A stretch of 53,563 nucleotides of DNA from Gamarada debralockiae (Eukaryota; Ascomycota; Leotiomycetes; Helotiales; Hyphodiscaceae), in contig NXFV01000721.1 of NCBI GenBank assembly GCA_002803225.1, positions 1 through 53,563 of the forward strand, in the 5' to 3' direction. Below the pieces are notes generated by a model that saw only the letters and a list, made by a program, of their open reading frames with translations, was not told the DNA's origin and did not search any database. Shown here piece after piece: positions 43,891 through 53,563 of the stretch. A program made the position numbers and the translations under genes. The first letter of the stretch is position 1. Each line of letters starts with the position of its first letter.

Positions 43891-45195
43891 GGCTTTGGAA
43901 TAGACAAAGTTTTGATATTGCGAATGGAAAGCCAATTGTTTGGGCCTTCGGAGGGTTCGGTTCAAATTGATGAGAGGCTACGCTTGCAGCCGCATCGCCA
44001 AAAAATAACTTGACCCCGCCAATGTTTCGGCCCAGCTAAAAATTGGCTTGTGGGATGCGACGACTCTCACCTGTACGTGGTGCATCCTACGAACCTGTAG
44101 TACTCTTAGGAGTATCTGCAGAGCCAAGATAGAGTCACGGCGGAGCTGGAGTGGTGCGTTAGGGTGATTGTTGAGGCTTTGTCCACCTTGACCGCCACCG
44201 TGACGCGAGGCCACCCAGAACAGAGGACTGCCGCCAGAATGGGTATGAAAACCACCCGACGAGCGTCTTACTTGTGTCGAAATCAAGGCCTCTCAAGCCC
44301 TACAGCTTGAGGTTGCAGAATCATGGCTTAGGGCGTTCGATAGGGTACCTCTGGGGCGTCGATGCAGAGTTTTCACACCACGGCTTTGCGACAGGCTACG
44401 AGATAGATCCTCATTTTAGAGAGGCGTAGCGTTATGAGATGGATCCTCATTTTAGAGAGGCATAGCGGCCGTGAGATGGATCCTCATTTTAGAGAGGCAT
44501 GGCACTGAGAGAGGGTCGCGGTACCGTCCACCCGTCATTCGTTAAGGTTGGGGTTGCGCATTTGTTAAGGGAAGGCTCTTTGCCACTGGAGGTGGTATCG
44601 GACGGAATACGGCGCGAGCGACTCGATACGACTGGTGGCGGTGAAAGGCATATCAGGACATATCGAAGGAAACGGAGGAAGATGTCCCTTGGGTGGGAAG
44701 AGCTGAGTCCACAGATGGCGGGCTCCAGAGACACGGGGAGACAGTGGGAGGGAAATACGATGCCACGCTTTGGTTAGTGGGAGCGGAAACGTCGCTATAC
44801 GCTGCCTGGCTAGGGGTATATAGTTGACAACTCCTGCGAGACACGGTCGGCCCTGTGGGGGAGGAGAGATCTGGCAGGGTAGCGCGAAGTGGTTTCACAG
44901 CCATGGGGCGCAGCATATAATGGAGGCGATGGCCTGGCGGCAGGAAACAACACCTTCTATATGGCTCGAGAGGACGGATGCGAGTGTCGGTCTGTAGGTA
45001 GAACGGGGCAGGAGGCTGCGTGTTAATACAGGCTTAAGGAGCAAACAGGTATTGACTTGTGGGAGAGGGTTTTATGCCGGGCCTTTCTTCCCGAACTTAA
45101 AATACCTGCAGGGGCAGGAAGTAAGGGGAAAGCAAGACAGAGCCCATGTGTAGGCAGGGAAGCTGCACTCTGTAATGTATTATTTAGCTAGCTGA
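43891..45195. other. Rearranged repeat zone upstream of the LINE tail
   Basis: Short frames in all phases and no intact gene. The zone carries three 36-37 bp direct repeats (about 44,398-44,508). Its later part probably belongs to the same LINE as the open stretch that starts at 45196. Confidence 0.4.
44398..44508. repeat. Three tandem copies of a 36-37 bp unit
   Basis: Unit: GAGATGGATCCTCATTTTAG followed by AGAGGCRTRGCG, starting near 44,400, 44,436 and 44,473. The third copy is truncated. Copies differ by only a few bases. Confidence 0.7.
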
Positions 45196-45852
45196 AGAAT
45201 ACAGATCAATGCCTGCCATTCACTAAGGCAAAGGGGCAACCGTGTTCGCATCGTATGGCTTCCGTCACATGGAGATTTTGAGCTAAGCAGGAAGGCGAAG
45301 GAAGCCGCTCGACAGGCCACCCAGCAAGACAGCGAACCGCAAGAACAATTCCCCCAGATGAAGTCCACGACAATAAACACTGCAAGAGCAGCGCAAAAGG
45401 AAATGAAGACACTTCCAGCATGGGTCGGAAGATACTCGAAGGAAATGGACACAGCGTTGCCGGGTAAGCATACTCGCACCCTTTATGACAACCTCAATCG
45501 AAGAGAAGCGAGCGTATTGGCGCAACTCCGAACGGGAATGACACGACTCAAAGGATACCTGCACCAGATTGGGGCAGCTGAAACAGACCAGTGCGAATGC
45601 GGCCAAGCAAGAGAAACAGTCAAACACTTTCTCTTCCGATGCACGAGATGGGAGGCATACCGAACGCAAATGCTAGCACAAACAGACACAAGAAGAGGAA
45701 ACCTCTCCTTCTACTTGGGAGGGAAAGCTCCATCTGACCCAGAGACATGGACGCCAAATATGGACGCGGTTCGAGCAACGATCAAGTTCGCTATAGCCAC
45801 AGGACGACTGAACATGGAAGTAGAGCAGGCATCTGACTCCCCACAACAGTAA
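45196..45852 (+). pseudogene. Tad-type LINE remnant, RNase H and C-terminal part
   Basis: After a TGA at 45193 one frame stays open to 45852. It reads VRIVWLPSHGDFELSRKAKE, the WxPxH...KA core of the RNase H in Tad-like non-LTR retrotransposons. Then come REASVLAQLRTGMTRLKGYL, CECGQARETVKHFLFRC (the zinc-like C-terminal motif) and RGNLSFYLGGKAPSDPETW. This is the conserved C-terminus of the polyprotein; the reverse transcriptase and endonuclease parts are not recognisable upstream. It is a 5'-truncated, mutated copy lying inside the inverted-repeat segment. Confidence 0.85.
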
Positions 45853-46951
45853 ATCCTATTTCTTTCTCTCACCCTAACTAACCCCCAGCACCCTCGTGTC
45901 CCCAGGAGGTCTCGCTTCAGTCGCCGACCATAGGACATTGAACACTTGGAGTAATGAACTTCAAGCACAACTTGCTACTAACCCACACGAGACCTCGTTG
46001 AATAAGGCAGTTACTGGAATTGGAAAATCATTGTAAGAGGCAGCTTTGTATGGGCTTCAGGAGGTCATGCAAACACTGAACGAAGTGGATTATGTAATAT
46101 AGACTAGGGCCCTTTAGGTTTAGAAGCCGGGCGAATAAACTTCATTCAAATTGGCTTGTCTGCAACTCGCTTTCATCGACTCTGCCGATTACCTGAGTAC
46201 TGACATGCGCAGACCAAGTCATCTGCAATGTCAATATCACCAACTCGGCCTCACCCACAAACACAAGAACTTCGCTCAGTTGTCGTTCACTTCTGGGACG
46301 AACCAATGCGAGGGAGGAAGGTGGTGACGAACATACCGTGCTTCAGCAACTTGTGCTGGTGGTGCTTCTGCCACCTCTTTGGTGCGGACAAGAACTTAGT
46401 CAGCTGTCGAGTGCGTTAGTCGCAGTGGCTAGTGTGCCAGAGTTGAGGACGTTCTTCAGTGATTTGTAAATTCCAATACTCTAATTAATTCCAGCCACGG
46501 CTAGCCCTTATGCCTAAGGCTTAAACTTTTACTGTAAATCACGGTGTAAATATTGAGGGGTCGGCTTGCACTAACCAAAATCGTCACTCGCTTAAATCCG
46601 AAGTACAGATCCGCGTGTCGATATGCAGAAAATTGCGCGCCACTTTAGCCACAAGGCTAATGACGATTTCCTGCAGAGTGATAAGGCCTTTGGAGCTCGG
46701 ATAAGACCGCTTGATTAAGTATTAGAGGTAGTATGAGCTCATTGGTAGGGTTGTGGTGGAGGAACTCTGTTACGCTATGAAAAAAGACTCTTTGCAAATC
46801 AGGCGTGAAGGTGACAATGACAACATAATATTCTAGTAGGAGAGGTTTTGAGTGTTCGAGAGTGGCCACAGAATATAACTTCAAAACATTATAGGAGGTA
46901 TTAAGGTGTGCATGGATTTTAAGATGCTAAAAGTGAAAGTACCTATTATTT
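45853..46951. other. Gene-free inner flank of the right inverted repeat
   Basis: The first part is probably LINE 3' UTR. A minus-strand frame (46657-46884) and a plus-strand frame (46228-46419) have no recognised motif. A stretch around 46,530-46,680 is distinctive in composition and may be another worn transposon end. Confidence 0.4.
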
Positions 46952-46992
46952 TTTCCGGCACGCAGGTTTTTCCGGCACGCAGGGATAGACGT
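46952..46992 (-). repeat. Right terminal inverted repeat
   Basis: Its reverse complement starts ACGTCTATCCC and matches the left copy at 38 of 41 positions. It is followed by TA at 46993-46994. The internal CCTGCGTGCCGGAAAA duplication is present here too. Confidence 0.7.
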
Positions 46993-46994
46993 TA

Positions 46995-49900
46995 GTTATA
47001 AATTCGCGCGTTCATAGAGATTTGAGAGATTTGGTATTCCTGAGAAGTGGACGAATTGTTGGTTTTTCAGTGATGATCTATTAATTCTACAGTAGGAAGT
47101 GCTCTATATATACACTTTGGGTCCTGTATTTGCCACCTAGTGTGACTCATACCGAAGGTTCTAGCTATACTGATTTGTCACTGTATTCGTCACTCTTGCC
47201 ACTGTATTTGTCAGCCACATACTAGAAGGTTCTAGTTACTTCAATTCCCAACACGAATTTCAATTGCGCCTGCCTTCGTCACCCAACCACCGACTAGCAC
47301 CGGCTACCATTTGGAGCAGGACTAATATCCAGCTTCTTTAGACGGACTTATTCTTGTTCAGTTCCACTTATCTGTCAGAAATTGTTTCATGATTTCATTT
47401 CTTGTCTTCGCGAAGTCTGAATTTTTCTTGCTTTCGGCTGTTCTGGCTCCTGCTGGAGCCGTCTAGATTCTGACAGACAATTTGAATAGATTGTACTATC
47501 ACTGAGCGTATAGACATGTTGTACCTGTAGTCAGAATAATAGAAGCCTCCCATATCCTGCAGGTATTCCACTGAGTGAAAACTCCAACGAAAAGTACATA
47601 ACAAAAGGTACACTGTGCCAACGCCAATATATACCCAACACCCTGTAACCGACAAAAGGGAGGGAGAAAAGAGGGGGAGAGCCAAACTCAAGCTACGTGG
47701 CCATGCGCTCTTTGGTACATCATCAGCCTTCCGCTCTAGTCAGATAGATAGAGGCATCGGATGATGACTGCTTCCCTAACATTTCGAAGATTACCGATTC
47801 GCTCGATAATTGCTTAGTGTGGGAAAACCCAACTCGATAATGGCATGTTGTGGGAATGCCCAAGGCCCGTTGATCTTCACTTCCTTATCTGGCTATGATC
47901 GAGAATTTCGTCGAGCGCAAAACTCGCGAAACTCCAGGGTGTTTTACAGGGGCTTGATCAAAAGATTGGGCAGTGGATGTTAATACATCACCCTTCTTAT
48001 GCTTTCAGGCACGCGTGACTCGGACGATGGGTTCAGGAACGGATTTAGGTCGAGCGCCCGAAGGCAACGTATTGTTAACTCTAAATTTCAAATGGTCTGG
48101 GACCGACTCTATCGTCCGTCTTGTGTTCTAAAACACCACGCAGGCTCTCCAAGATGTTCTCCGCTGGTTGCGCAAAGAGCAAAACACATTTAACCGATAG
48201 TTAGATAACCACCCTTCTGTCCGTGATGCTGCTGTTGCAACCTTTCAAGGAGTTATTCGCTCCGTGCCTGGACAGAAGAAGTAAGACATAAACAACTCCC
48301 GAGACAGTTATTTTGATTCAACTCAAAATTTCGGAGTAGAGTGAGAATATCATAAACTTGCCTTTGCCTGGATCCTTATAGACCTATAGACGGTGAGGTT
48401 TATCATATACCTACCGGCTCTGAAGGGCAGCACGAGCCTTATCCCTTCGAGCGTTTTTGTGACACTTCTCGGTGGTACCGAAATGAAGCAGCAGGGGGAC
48501 AACAACACCTCTTGACGCGTCTATCGTGTCGTGTGGTAGGCTCCACTTCTCTATTCCTCTTGCAACTACTCCCCTACGTGTATAGGCTAATATGACTTCA
48601 AGATGCGTGTCTCCGGATGATCTAGATAACGTGCTAATCGATGAAGAGTGGTATAGTAAGAACTTCCTAAACTGGACTGGCTATACTTCTCCTAAAACCT
48701 TTGGTATTAAGGCTTGTTACATCGACTATTTACAATCTAAGCATAAAGAGATTATCGAGTCTCGACAGATCAAATCGGGTTTGAGCCACTTCTTCGAGAC
48801 TACCCACTACGTGCTGCAAAGCCTATTCTGCCTGATTTAGTAGATACCGACTTTCCTATTACCTTCTTTCAGCTCTTTTTCTTTGATCATCTTTTCAATA
48901 TTATTCAAGACTACACTAATGAAAAGGTTAGGCTCTTTTATGAGTCGGAGGAGGCATACTAGGGCGTTAAGCCTCGTTATTGGAAGCCTTTGTAACAGCT
49001 ACAGATAGCTGGAGGGCAACAGGAGGGATCACAGTATATCAGAGAAGTAGCAGTGGGGTAACAGAGATAATAGCAGTTGTGTTTGTCGTAGTTAAAAGGA
49101 GGTTGGGTAGTACTCGTACGCTTGTGAATAATAAAACCTCAAGCTTGCCTCCTTACAAGTAGAGTCAGCAAGCCTTACTTATGCTTTCTACTATCTTCGC
49201 ATGCTAACTGTACAAGCTGCTGACTATATAGCTAACTGTACAGCTGACTGTGCGCAAGCATTTCTAAACCGATCAGGGTCTCCAAGGTCCCTGTAACCTA
49301 GACTATCCCTTCAGGGCCTAGGCTCCTATTACAGATGCTCAAGCCGATATAAACGTGCTTTTGTATACAATTTAGGTAGGGAAGTACTTAGAGGGACCAG
49401 CCCTACGAAAGTAGGCCACTAGCTAGAAAGAAATTAGGCTTAGGAATACCTCCGCTGGAGGTTGGACATAGTCATAGTAGGTATGTCACGTCCTTAATGC
49501 TAGGTAGAGTTGTCTCATATTACAATTCATTCTGTCTTTCTTCTAATCACTGTCATACATTTTATTACTTGCTGTTGCTCTAAAAATGTATATGGAGACA
49601 TGGTTAAGTCATAAATGTTCTCTGACCAGCGATCGTCCCCTGTTATGATTGAAAGGAGAAGTACTAAGGCGCCAGTGGAGCGGGAAAACGCTAATGGTGG
49701 TAGTGGCCGATGTGTTCTGCATTTAGTAGCAGGCATATAGTTGTCGTGGCAGATATAAAGGGCAGTATAATCTCTATTAGACCGCCTGGAGTGGCAACAG
49801 GCCTACGAATGACTAACCACAGTATTATTTTATGTATGGTAGATGGTGTTGATCCACTATAATATATTCAGGACAGTGCTCATCTCTATATTCGCGGCAC

Positions 49901-50662
49901 TCAACTCTAAGCTTCATCATTTCGCAGCGTCCTAGTTGCCTGTTTTAGTTCTGAGCAAATGTTCCTTAGCAAAAGCTGATCCGATAGGGGTCTCTTAGCT
50001 TATATCTTTTTTTGCTTATCGAATTAATTCTTACCGAAGTTTTCTCCACATGAGGCTAGGAAGATCGAAGTGATAGCAGTCTAGTCCTATTTGCTAATGT
50101 AAGTCAAACATTCCTTTCTATTAATATATTTTTGTTATGGCGATTTGGGACTAGAGTAGTAGTAATTACATATCTTTTTCACACTCAAGAATATTTGCAC
50201 CGTCCGGGACGTGATTCTTTAATTCCTCCAATATCTGCCTGCCTTCATTGCTCGAGTATCTCGCTGCATTTCATAAGACGCCTAACGTCGACACCAAGGG
50301 TCAAATCTCGAAGGTGGGTTTTAATCAATTGGAGATTACCAAGTTGGAGACAATAGAGGCTGCTGAATAGGGCCTAAAGCCCTTAGGACAATTCTAGTCA
50401 CGCGTCCTTGGCCGTTTCCATGCTTTAGTAAAAGTGTGAAATGCATTTCTAAGCATAAGTGCGAACACTTATTAGTCAGACGTATTAGGTCTGCTATTAG
50501 AAGTCGTTATCCGCAAAAAAGAAAAAAATAGTATAGCAAGTGCAAAACAGAGCTACGTAAAAAGTTGTTTATTGCCACTTTTGACTAATCAGGGAAATAA
50601 AGAGAGTACTATGATATAATATATAAAGGCATAGAATGACTAGGTGGTAGTTGGTAATGTTA
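46995..50662. other. Decayed repeat zone
   Basis: About 3.7 kb without an intact gene. Many short frames end quickly. A piece at about 48,592-49,010 looks like transposase remains (separate entry). The rest shows scattered AT-rich spacer, as in old fungal heterochromatin. Confidence 0.5.
48592..49010 (+). mobile_element. Possible DNA-transposase remnant
   Basis: A frame from 48592 (EEWYSKNFLNWTGYTSPKTF) ends at a stop near 48838. Another phase then reads ITFFQLFFFDHLFNIIQDYT and VRLFYESEEAY-stop-GVKPRYWKPL. The pattern (FFxLFF, then a helix, N, and RxWxPL) recalls the N-terminal part of piggyBac-type (DDE_Tnp_1_7) transposases. The call is tentative. It is broken by several stops. Confidence 0.35.
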
Positions 50663-53474
50663 TTAGATTTGCTTTGCTTTGCTAAGCAGCCGCACGACTG
50701 CCTCGTGCCCATTAGAGGCCGCCTGGTGGAGTGCGGTCCGTCCGTTGCTATCCTGGGCCTCGATGTCCGCCCCGTGCTCGAGGAGCAGCTGCACAACTGC
50801 CTTGTGCCCAGCAAAGGCTGCCCAGTGGAGTACTGTCCATCCGCCGCTATCCTGGGCCTCAATGCCCGCCCCGTGCTCGAGGAGCAGCTGCACGGCTGCC
50901 TCGTGCCCACAAAAGACCGCCTGGTATAGCGCTGTCCATCCGCCGCTATCCGGGGCCTTGATATCTGCCCCGTGCTCGAGCAGCAGCTGCACAACTGCCT
51001 TGTCCCCACAAAAGACCGCCTGGTATAGCGCTGTCCATCCGCGGCTATCCTGGGCCTTGGTATCTGCCCCGTGCTCGAGCAGCAGCTGCACGACTGCCTT
51101 GTTCCCACGAAAGGCCGCCTGGTGTAGCGCTGTCCATCCGCGGCTATCCTGGGCCTTGATGTCTGCCCCATGCTCAAGGAGCAGCTGTACGACTGTATTG
51201 GTCCCAGGAAAGGCCGCCGCCTGGTGTAGTGCTGTCCATCCGCCGCTATCCTGGGCCTCGATGTCCGCCCCGTGCTCGAGGAGCAGCTGCACGACTGCCA
51301 CGTGCGCATCAGAGGCCGCCCGGTGGAGTGCAGTCCATCCGTTGCTATCCTGGGCCTCGATGTCCGCCCCGTGCTCGAGGAGCAGCTGCACGACCGCCTC
51401 GTGCCCATTAGATGCCGCCCTGTGCAGCGCCGTCTCTTGAATAGGTACAGTATTTTTTTGATTCCAATGAACATTGTTGTAAGTGCATAAGCACTTCATG
51501 ATCGAAAGCAAGCCGAAAGAGCACGCAACAAATATTGGCGTTCGCGGCGAACTTGACACGCCCATTAACATATGTTTTAAGGGGTTGTCATAATTTAAAG
51601 ATTCGGCTGATTCCTCCACTGCTGGAATCCACTCTCTGAACGAAGCGCTGGTATTGGAGTCCGAGAAAATAAAATGCATTAACTTTTGCCTAGTGCTGTC
51701 CATTAAGTTATTGTCAATAATCTGACAATGTACCGGCCAGTACAAAGTTGCATAAGGTTTAAGCCTATCTGCTTTCGATCCTGCTGCTGGTCGGCGCATG
51801 TAGGTTTCTAGGCATCTGTCTAGTGCAAGATTGTGTCCAGGGACCAGGCCGTATTCAGGTTGAACTTCAAGGTATTCGCGTACCGAGAGATGTGCAAATC
51901 GAAAGATGTCCAATTGCGAATCAAGGAGGACCAAGTTGCAGCAAGTATCCAGAAGTCCTTGAACATCCAACGAGATTGATTTTGTTCCACAAGGCATTAA
52001 AGATACTGCGTCAATGAGCTCTTGGGTCTTGAGAGGTCTTTGGGCGCAGATGAGCCATTGAAATGTCCGATCAGCAACCAGACTACTCGAGCCAGAGAGT
52101 TTCTTGATTCTTTCATGGATTTTATCGTAAGAATCTTTAAGCGATTCGGGAAGACGGCCGAGCTCGGTGATCACATCTTCTTCAATTTTGATCCTTTCCG
52201 GATCGCATAGGTTTTCGATCTGAAGACTGACCCAGCGAAACCTGGCAAGGACGGGCGTTAGCGATGTCGGACTGATGATTCGTTAGAGCAACGTACATTC
52301 CTTGAGCCCCCGAGACTAGCGCTCTTATTATTTCCTCCTTGAGCTCCTCCGAGACCATACCGTTTATGATTCTTCCATTCCTTACAGCCTTAGCAACCTC
52401 TTCTTCAACGAAAACATCTATGTCTTTCTGATTATTGCTGGCTTGGATAAAGAGATTGGGTGAAGTCTCAAGTTTGCGGATGATGTCTCCGTCATTCCTA
52501 CTGGACACGAAGACTTGGACAAGGTTAGGGGACTCGTTGATGATACGGTCTAACGCATTAAACAATAGCCACCGTTGCTTTGGATGACACTCGTCTAGTG
52601 CGTCCAGGATCAAAGTGGCAGGGTTCTCTTCGAGCAGGGAAATTATTACGTCGACAGTTTCATCTAGATCTAGCTTTTCTGGCGCTCGACCCTTCGCATT
52701 GGCCATTGATCTCTTGTATGCAACGAGGACAGGGCCACGGATTTGAAGATCAGTCTCGTTGGACGAGAGCTGTTCGAGGATACTTCTCATAATGTCCTCT
52801 GGATTTGCTCGTTCCGGCTCCGCAGCATTACGTGCACAGTAGAAATATGCTATCGGCGCAGGAGCTTGACTTAGAGCACTTTCTGCCAAGAGGTGCTGGA
52901 TGACTGTCGCTCTACTAAGGATCAACAACGTTTATGTGAAAGTATGGACGCACTTACACAAGCATACTTTTGCCAGACCCAGCTAAAACTTGCGTTAAAA
53001 ACTGCCTGTATTATACGATATTTGGAAGCTTACGAATTCCATGAAGCCAGAGAATGGATGAAGAACTGGACTTCCTCCAATCAAGAAACTGGGAGCTTTC
53101 AAGAAGCCAAGTCCCGGTCCCTTTCAAGAGTTCTTTGACCTTGGACCTGTGGTGCTTCTGGTATGGCACGTTTGAGAGCCATTCAAAGATCTTAGTACGT
53201 TCGGATTCTACACGCCATCAGTGAGTAGAACATGAAAGGATGGAATAGACATTCCTCACCTTCTAATGCATTGTGGAGATCTGATAATTGGCTAGCAATA
53301 CGCACAATGGGCTTGTCGAGCGATTGTAACAATAATGTCAGCTGTACCTGGCTCTCTGTGGGAAGCAATATGTCAGTGACGACCCATAATCTTCAACAGT
53401 AGCATCACTACCTTGTCTCATTGAGATAATTGTCTCGTCCATCCTCTGAACAGTCGCGCCTGTTTCCTGGCGGG
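50663..53474 (-). CDS. NACHT-ankyrin (STAND/NLR-like) receptor, 5' end missing
   Basis: Six exons splice in phase: 53412-53474, 53260-53355, 53034-53207, 52958-52982, 52297-52914 and 50663-52241, about 851 aa visible. The 5' exon(s) are cut off by the window edge. A linker (SQLSDLHNALEESERTKIFE) leads to an NACHT domain: Walker A GIPGSGKSMLV, with the GSGKS core on a 25-nt exon, Walker B LILDALDECHP, then VFVSSRNDGDI. A helical region (ELGRLPESLKDSYDKIHERI, FRFAHLSVREYLE) and eight ankyrin repeats close the protein. Such fungal STAND proteins are thought to sense non-self and trigger cell death. All seen NTPase residues are intact, so it looks functional. The N-terminal effector domain is unknown. 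Confidence 0.9.
50680..51452 (-). repeat. Eight near-identical ankyrin repeats (about 99-bp units)
   Basis: Each unit encodes about 33 aa of the form GWTALHxAAxxGHxAVVQLL plus a LEHGADIxAQDSx half. The copies differ mainly at a few positions (after the Ala-Ala and at the end of each repeat). One unit is 34 aa long (the AAAFPGTNTVV copy), an in-frame 3-nt insertion. Sharp DNA similarity between units suggests recent unequal crossing-over or gene conversion. Confidence 0.9.
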
Positions 53475-53505
53475 CTATATGGATCAGTTTGAGTGATGTA
53501 AATGG

Positions 53506-53506
<1 letters not shown>

Positions 53507-53563
<57 letters not shown>
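53507..53563. other. Poly-T run at the window edge
   Basis: 57 consecutive T reach the last base. It lies in or near an intron upstream of the first visible NLR exon on the minus strand. It could be a contig-end artefact, a poly(A) tail of an inserted retroelement on the minus strand, or a true homopolymer. Confidence 0.8.

Larger units (their letters stand above)
40153..46992. mobile_element. Candidate inverted-repeat-bounded segment (6.84 kb) with cargo genes
   Basis: The two ends are 41-bp inverted repeats (38 of 41 positions agree), each directly next to a TA dinucleotide (40151-40152 and 46993-46994), as in Tc1/mariner-type elements. The interior has no transposase that I can see. It has three intact-looking genes and a LINE tail. 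It may be a non-autonomous element that gained cargo, or two separate worn copies of a smaller element that happen to face each other. Confidence 0.35.

Noticed and set aside
40153..46992. Starship-type giant element
   Set aside because: No tyrosine-recombinase (DUF3435) captain is visible and the size is far below that of Starships; the TA-flanked inverted repeats fit a different class.
50679..51440. Plus-strand 253-aa open frame across the ankyrin repeats
   Set aside because: It is the antisense shadow of the repeats: same period, low-complexity Ser/Ala/Pro/Cys content, no start context. The same holds for the overlapping minus-strand frame 50569-51474.
1..53563. CRISPR arrays, operons or bacterial ribosome-binding sites
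   Set aside because: Intron-bearing eukaryotic sequence; no regularly spaced short direct repeats with unique spacers were seen.

Overview
The window comes from a filamentous ascomycete (Pezizomycotina). Genes are dense, introns are short (about 48-65 nt) with GTANGT donors and CTAAC/CTAAT branch points, and gene families include Zn2Cys6 regulators, a HET-domain relic, an NACHT-ankyrin receptor and Tad-type LINE remains. The SDH2 and PPWD1 protein sequences look most like Leotiomycetes to me, but that is an impression from memory, not a search.

Left part (2.6-27.8 kb) is mostly housekeeping. In order: mitochondrial SDH2, a BEM46-like alpha/beta hydrolase, a LYAR-type zinc-finger protein, a RAX1-like RGS membrane protein, an FAP1/NFX1-type zinc-finger protein, a short Zn2Cys6 protein, an AIG1-like membrane protein, a PPWD1-type WD40-cyclophilin (cyp15) and a large Zn2Cys6 regulator with a possible 6-nt exon. 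Between 18 and 21 kb lie two broken genes: a HET-domain gene and a PCL/pas1-type cyclin. Middle part (29.6-38.5 kb) has a peroxisomal 4-coumarate:CoA-ligase-like enzyme with an overlapping upstream ORF, a broken secreted-cyclase gene that no long ORF reveals, an F-box-like protein, a small Cys-rich ORF cut by an in-frame UAG, and a sugar-transporter pseudogene.

Right part (38.5-53.5 kb) is accessory DNA. A 6.8-kb segment is bounded by near-identical 41-bp inverted repeats, each next to a TA. It holds three intact-looking genes: a peptidoglycan-binding-like domain fused to a papain-like cysteine peptidase (bacterial-looking architecture), an unrecognised probably beta-rich protein, and a membrane protein with an acidic head. 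A LINE tail also lies inside it. A long zone of decayed repeats follows. The window then closes with the 3' six exons of an NACHT receptor carrying eight almost identical ankyrin repeats, and ends in a 57-nt T run.

Two messages stand out. First, several genes here (HET, cyclin, cyclase, transporter) are being lost by stops and frameshifts beside intact neighbours. Second, the inverted-repeat-bounded trio near the NLR is the best candidate for an undescribed system, perhaps bacterial sensing, antagonism or a cell-death module. That role is inference from domain content and position only.
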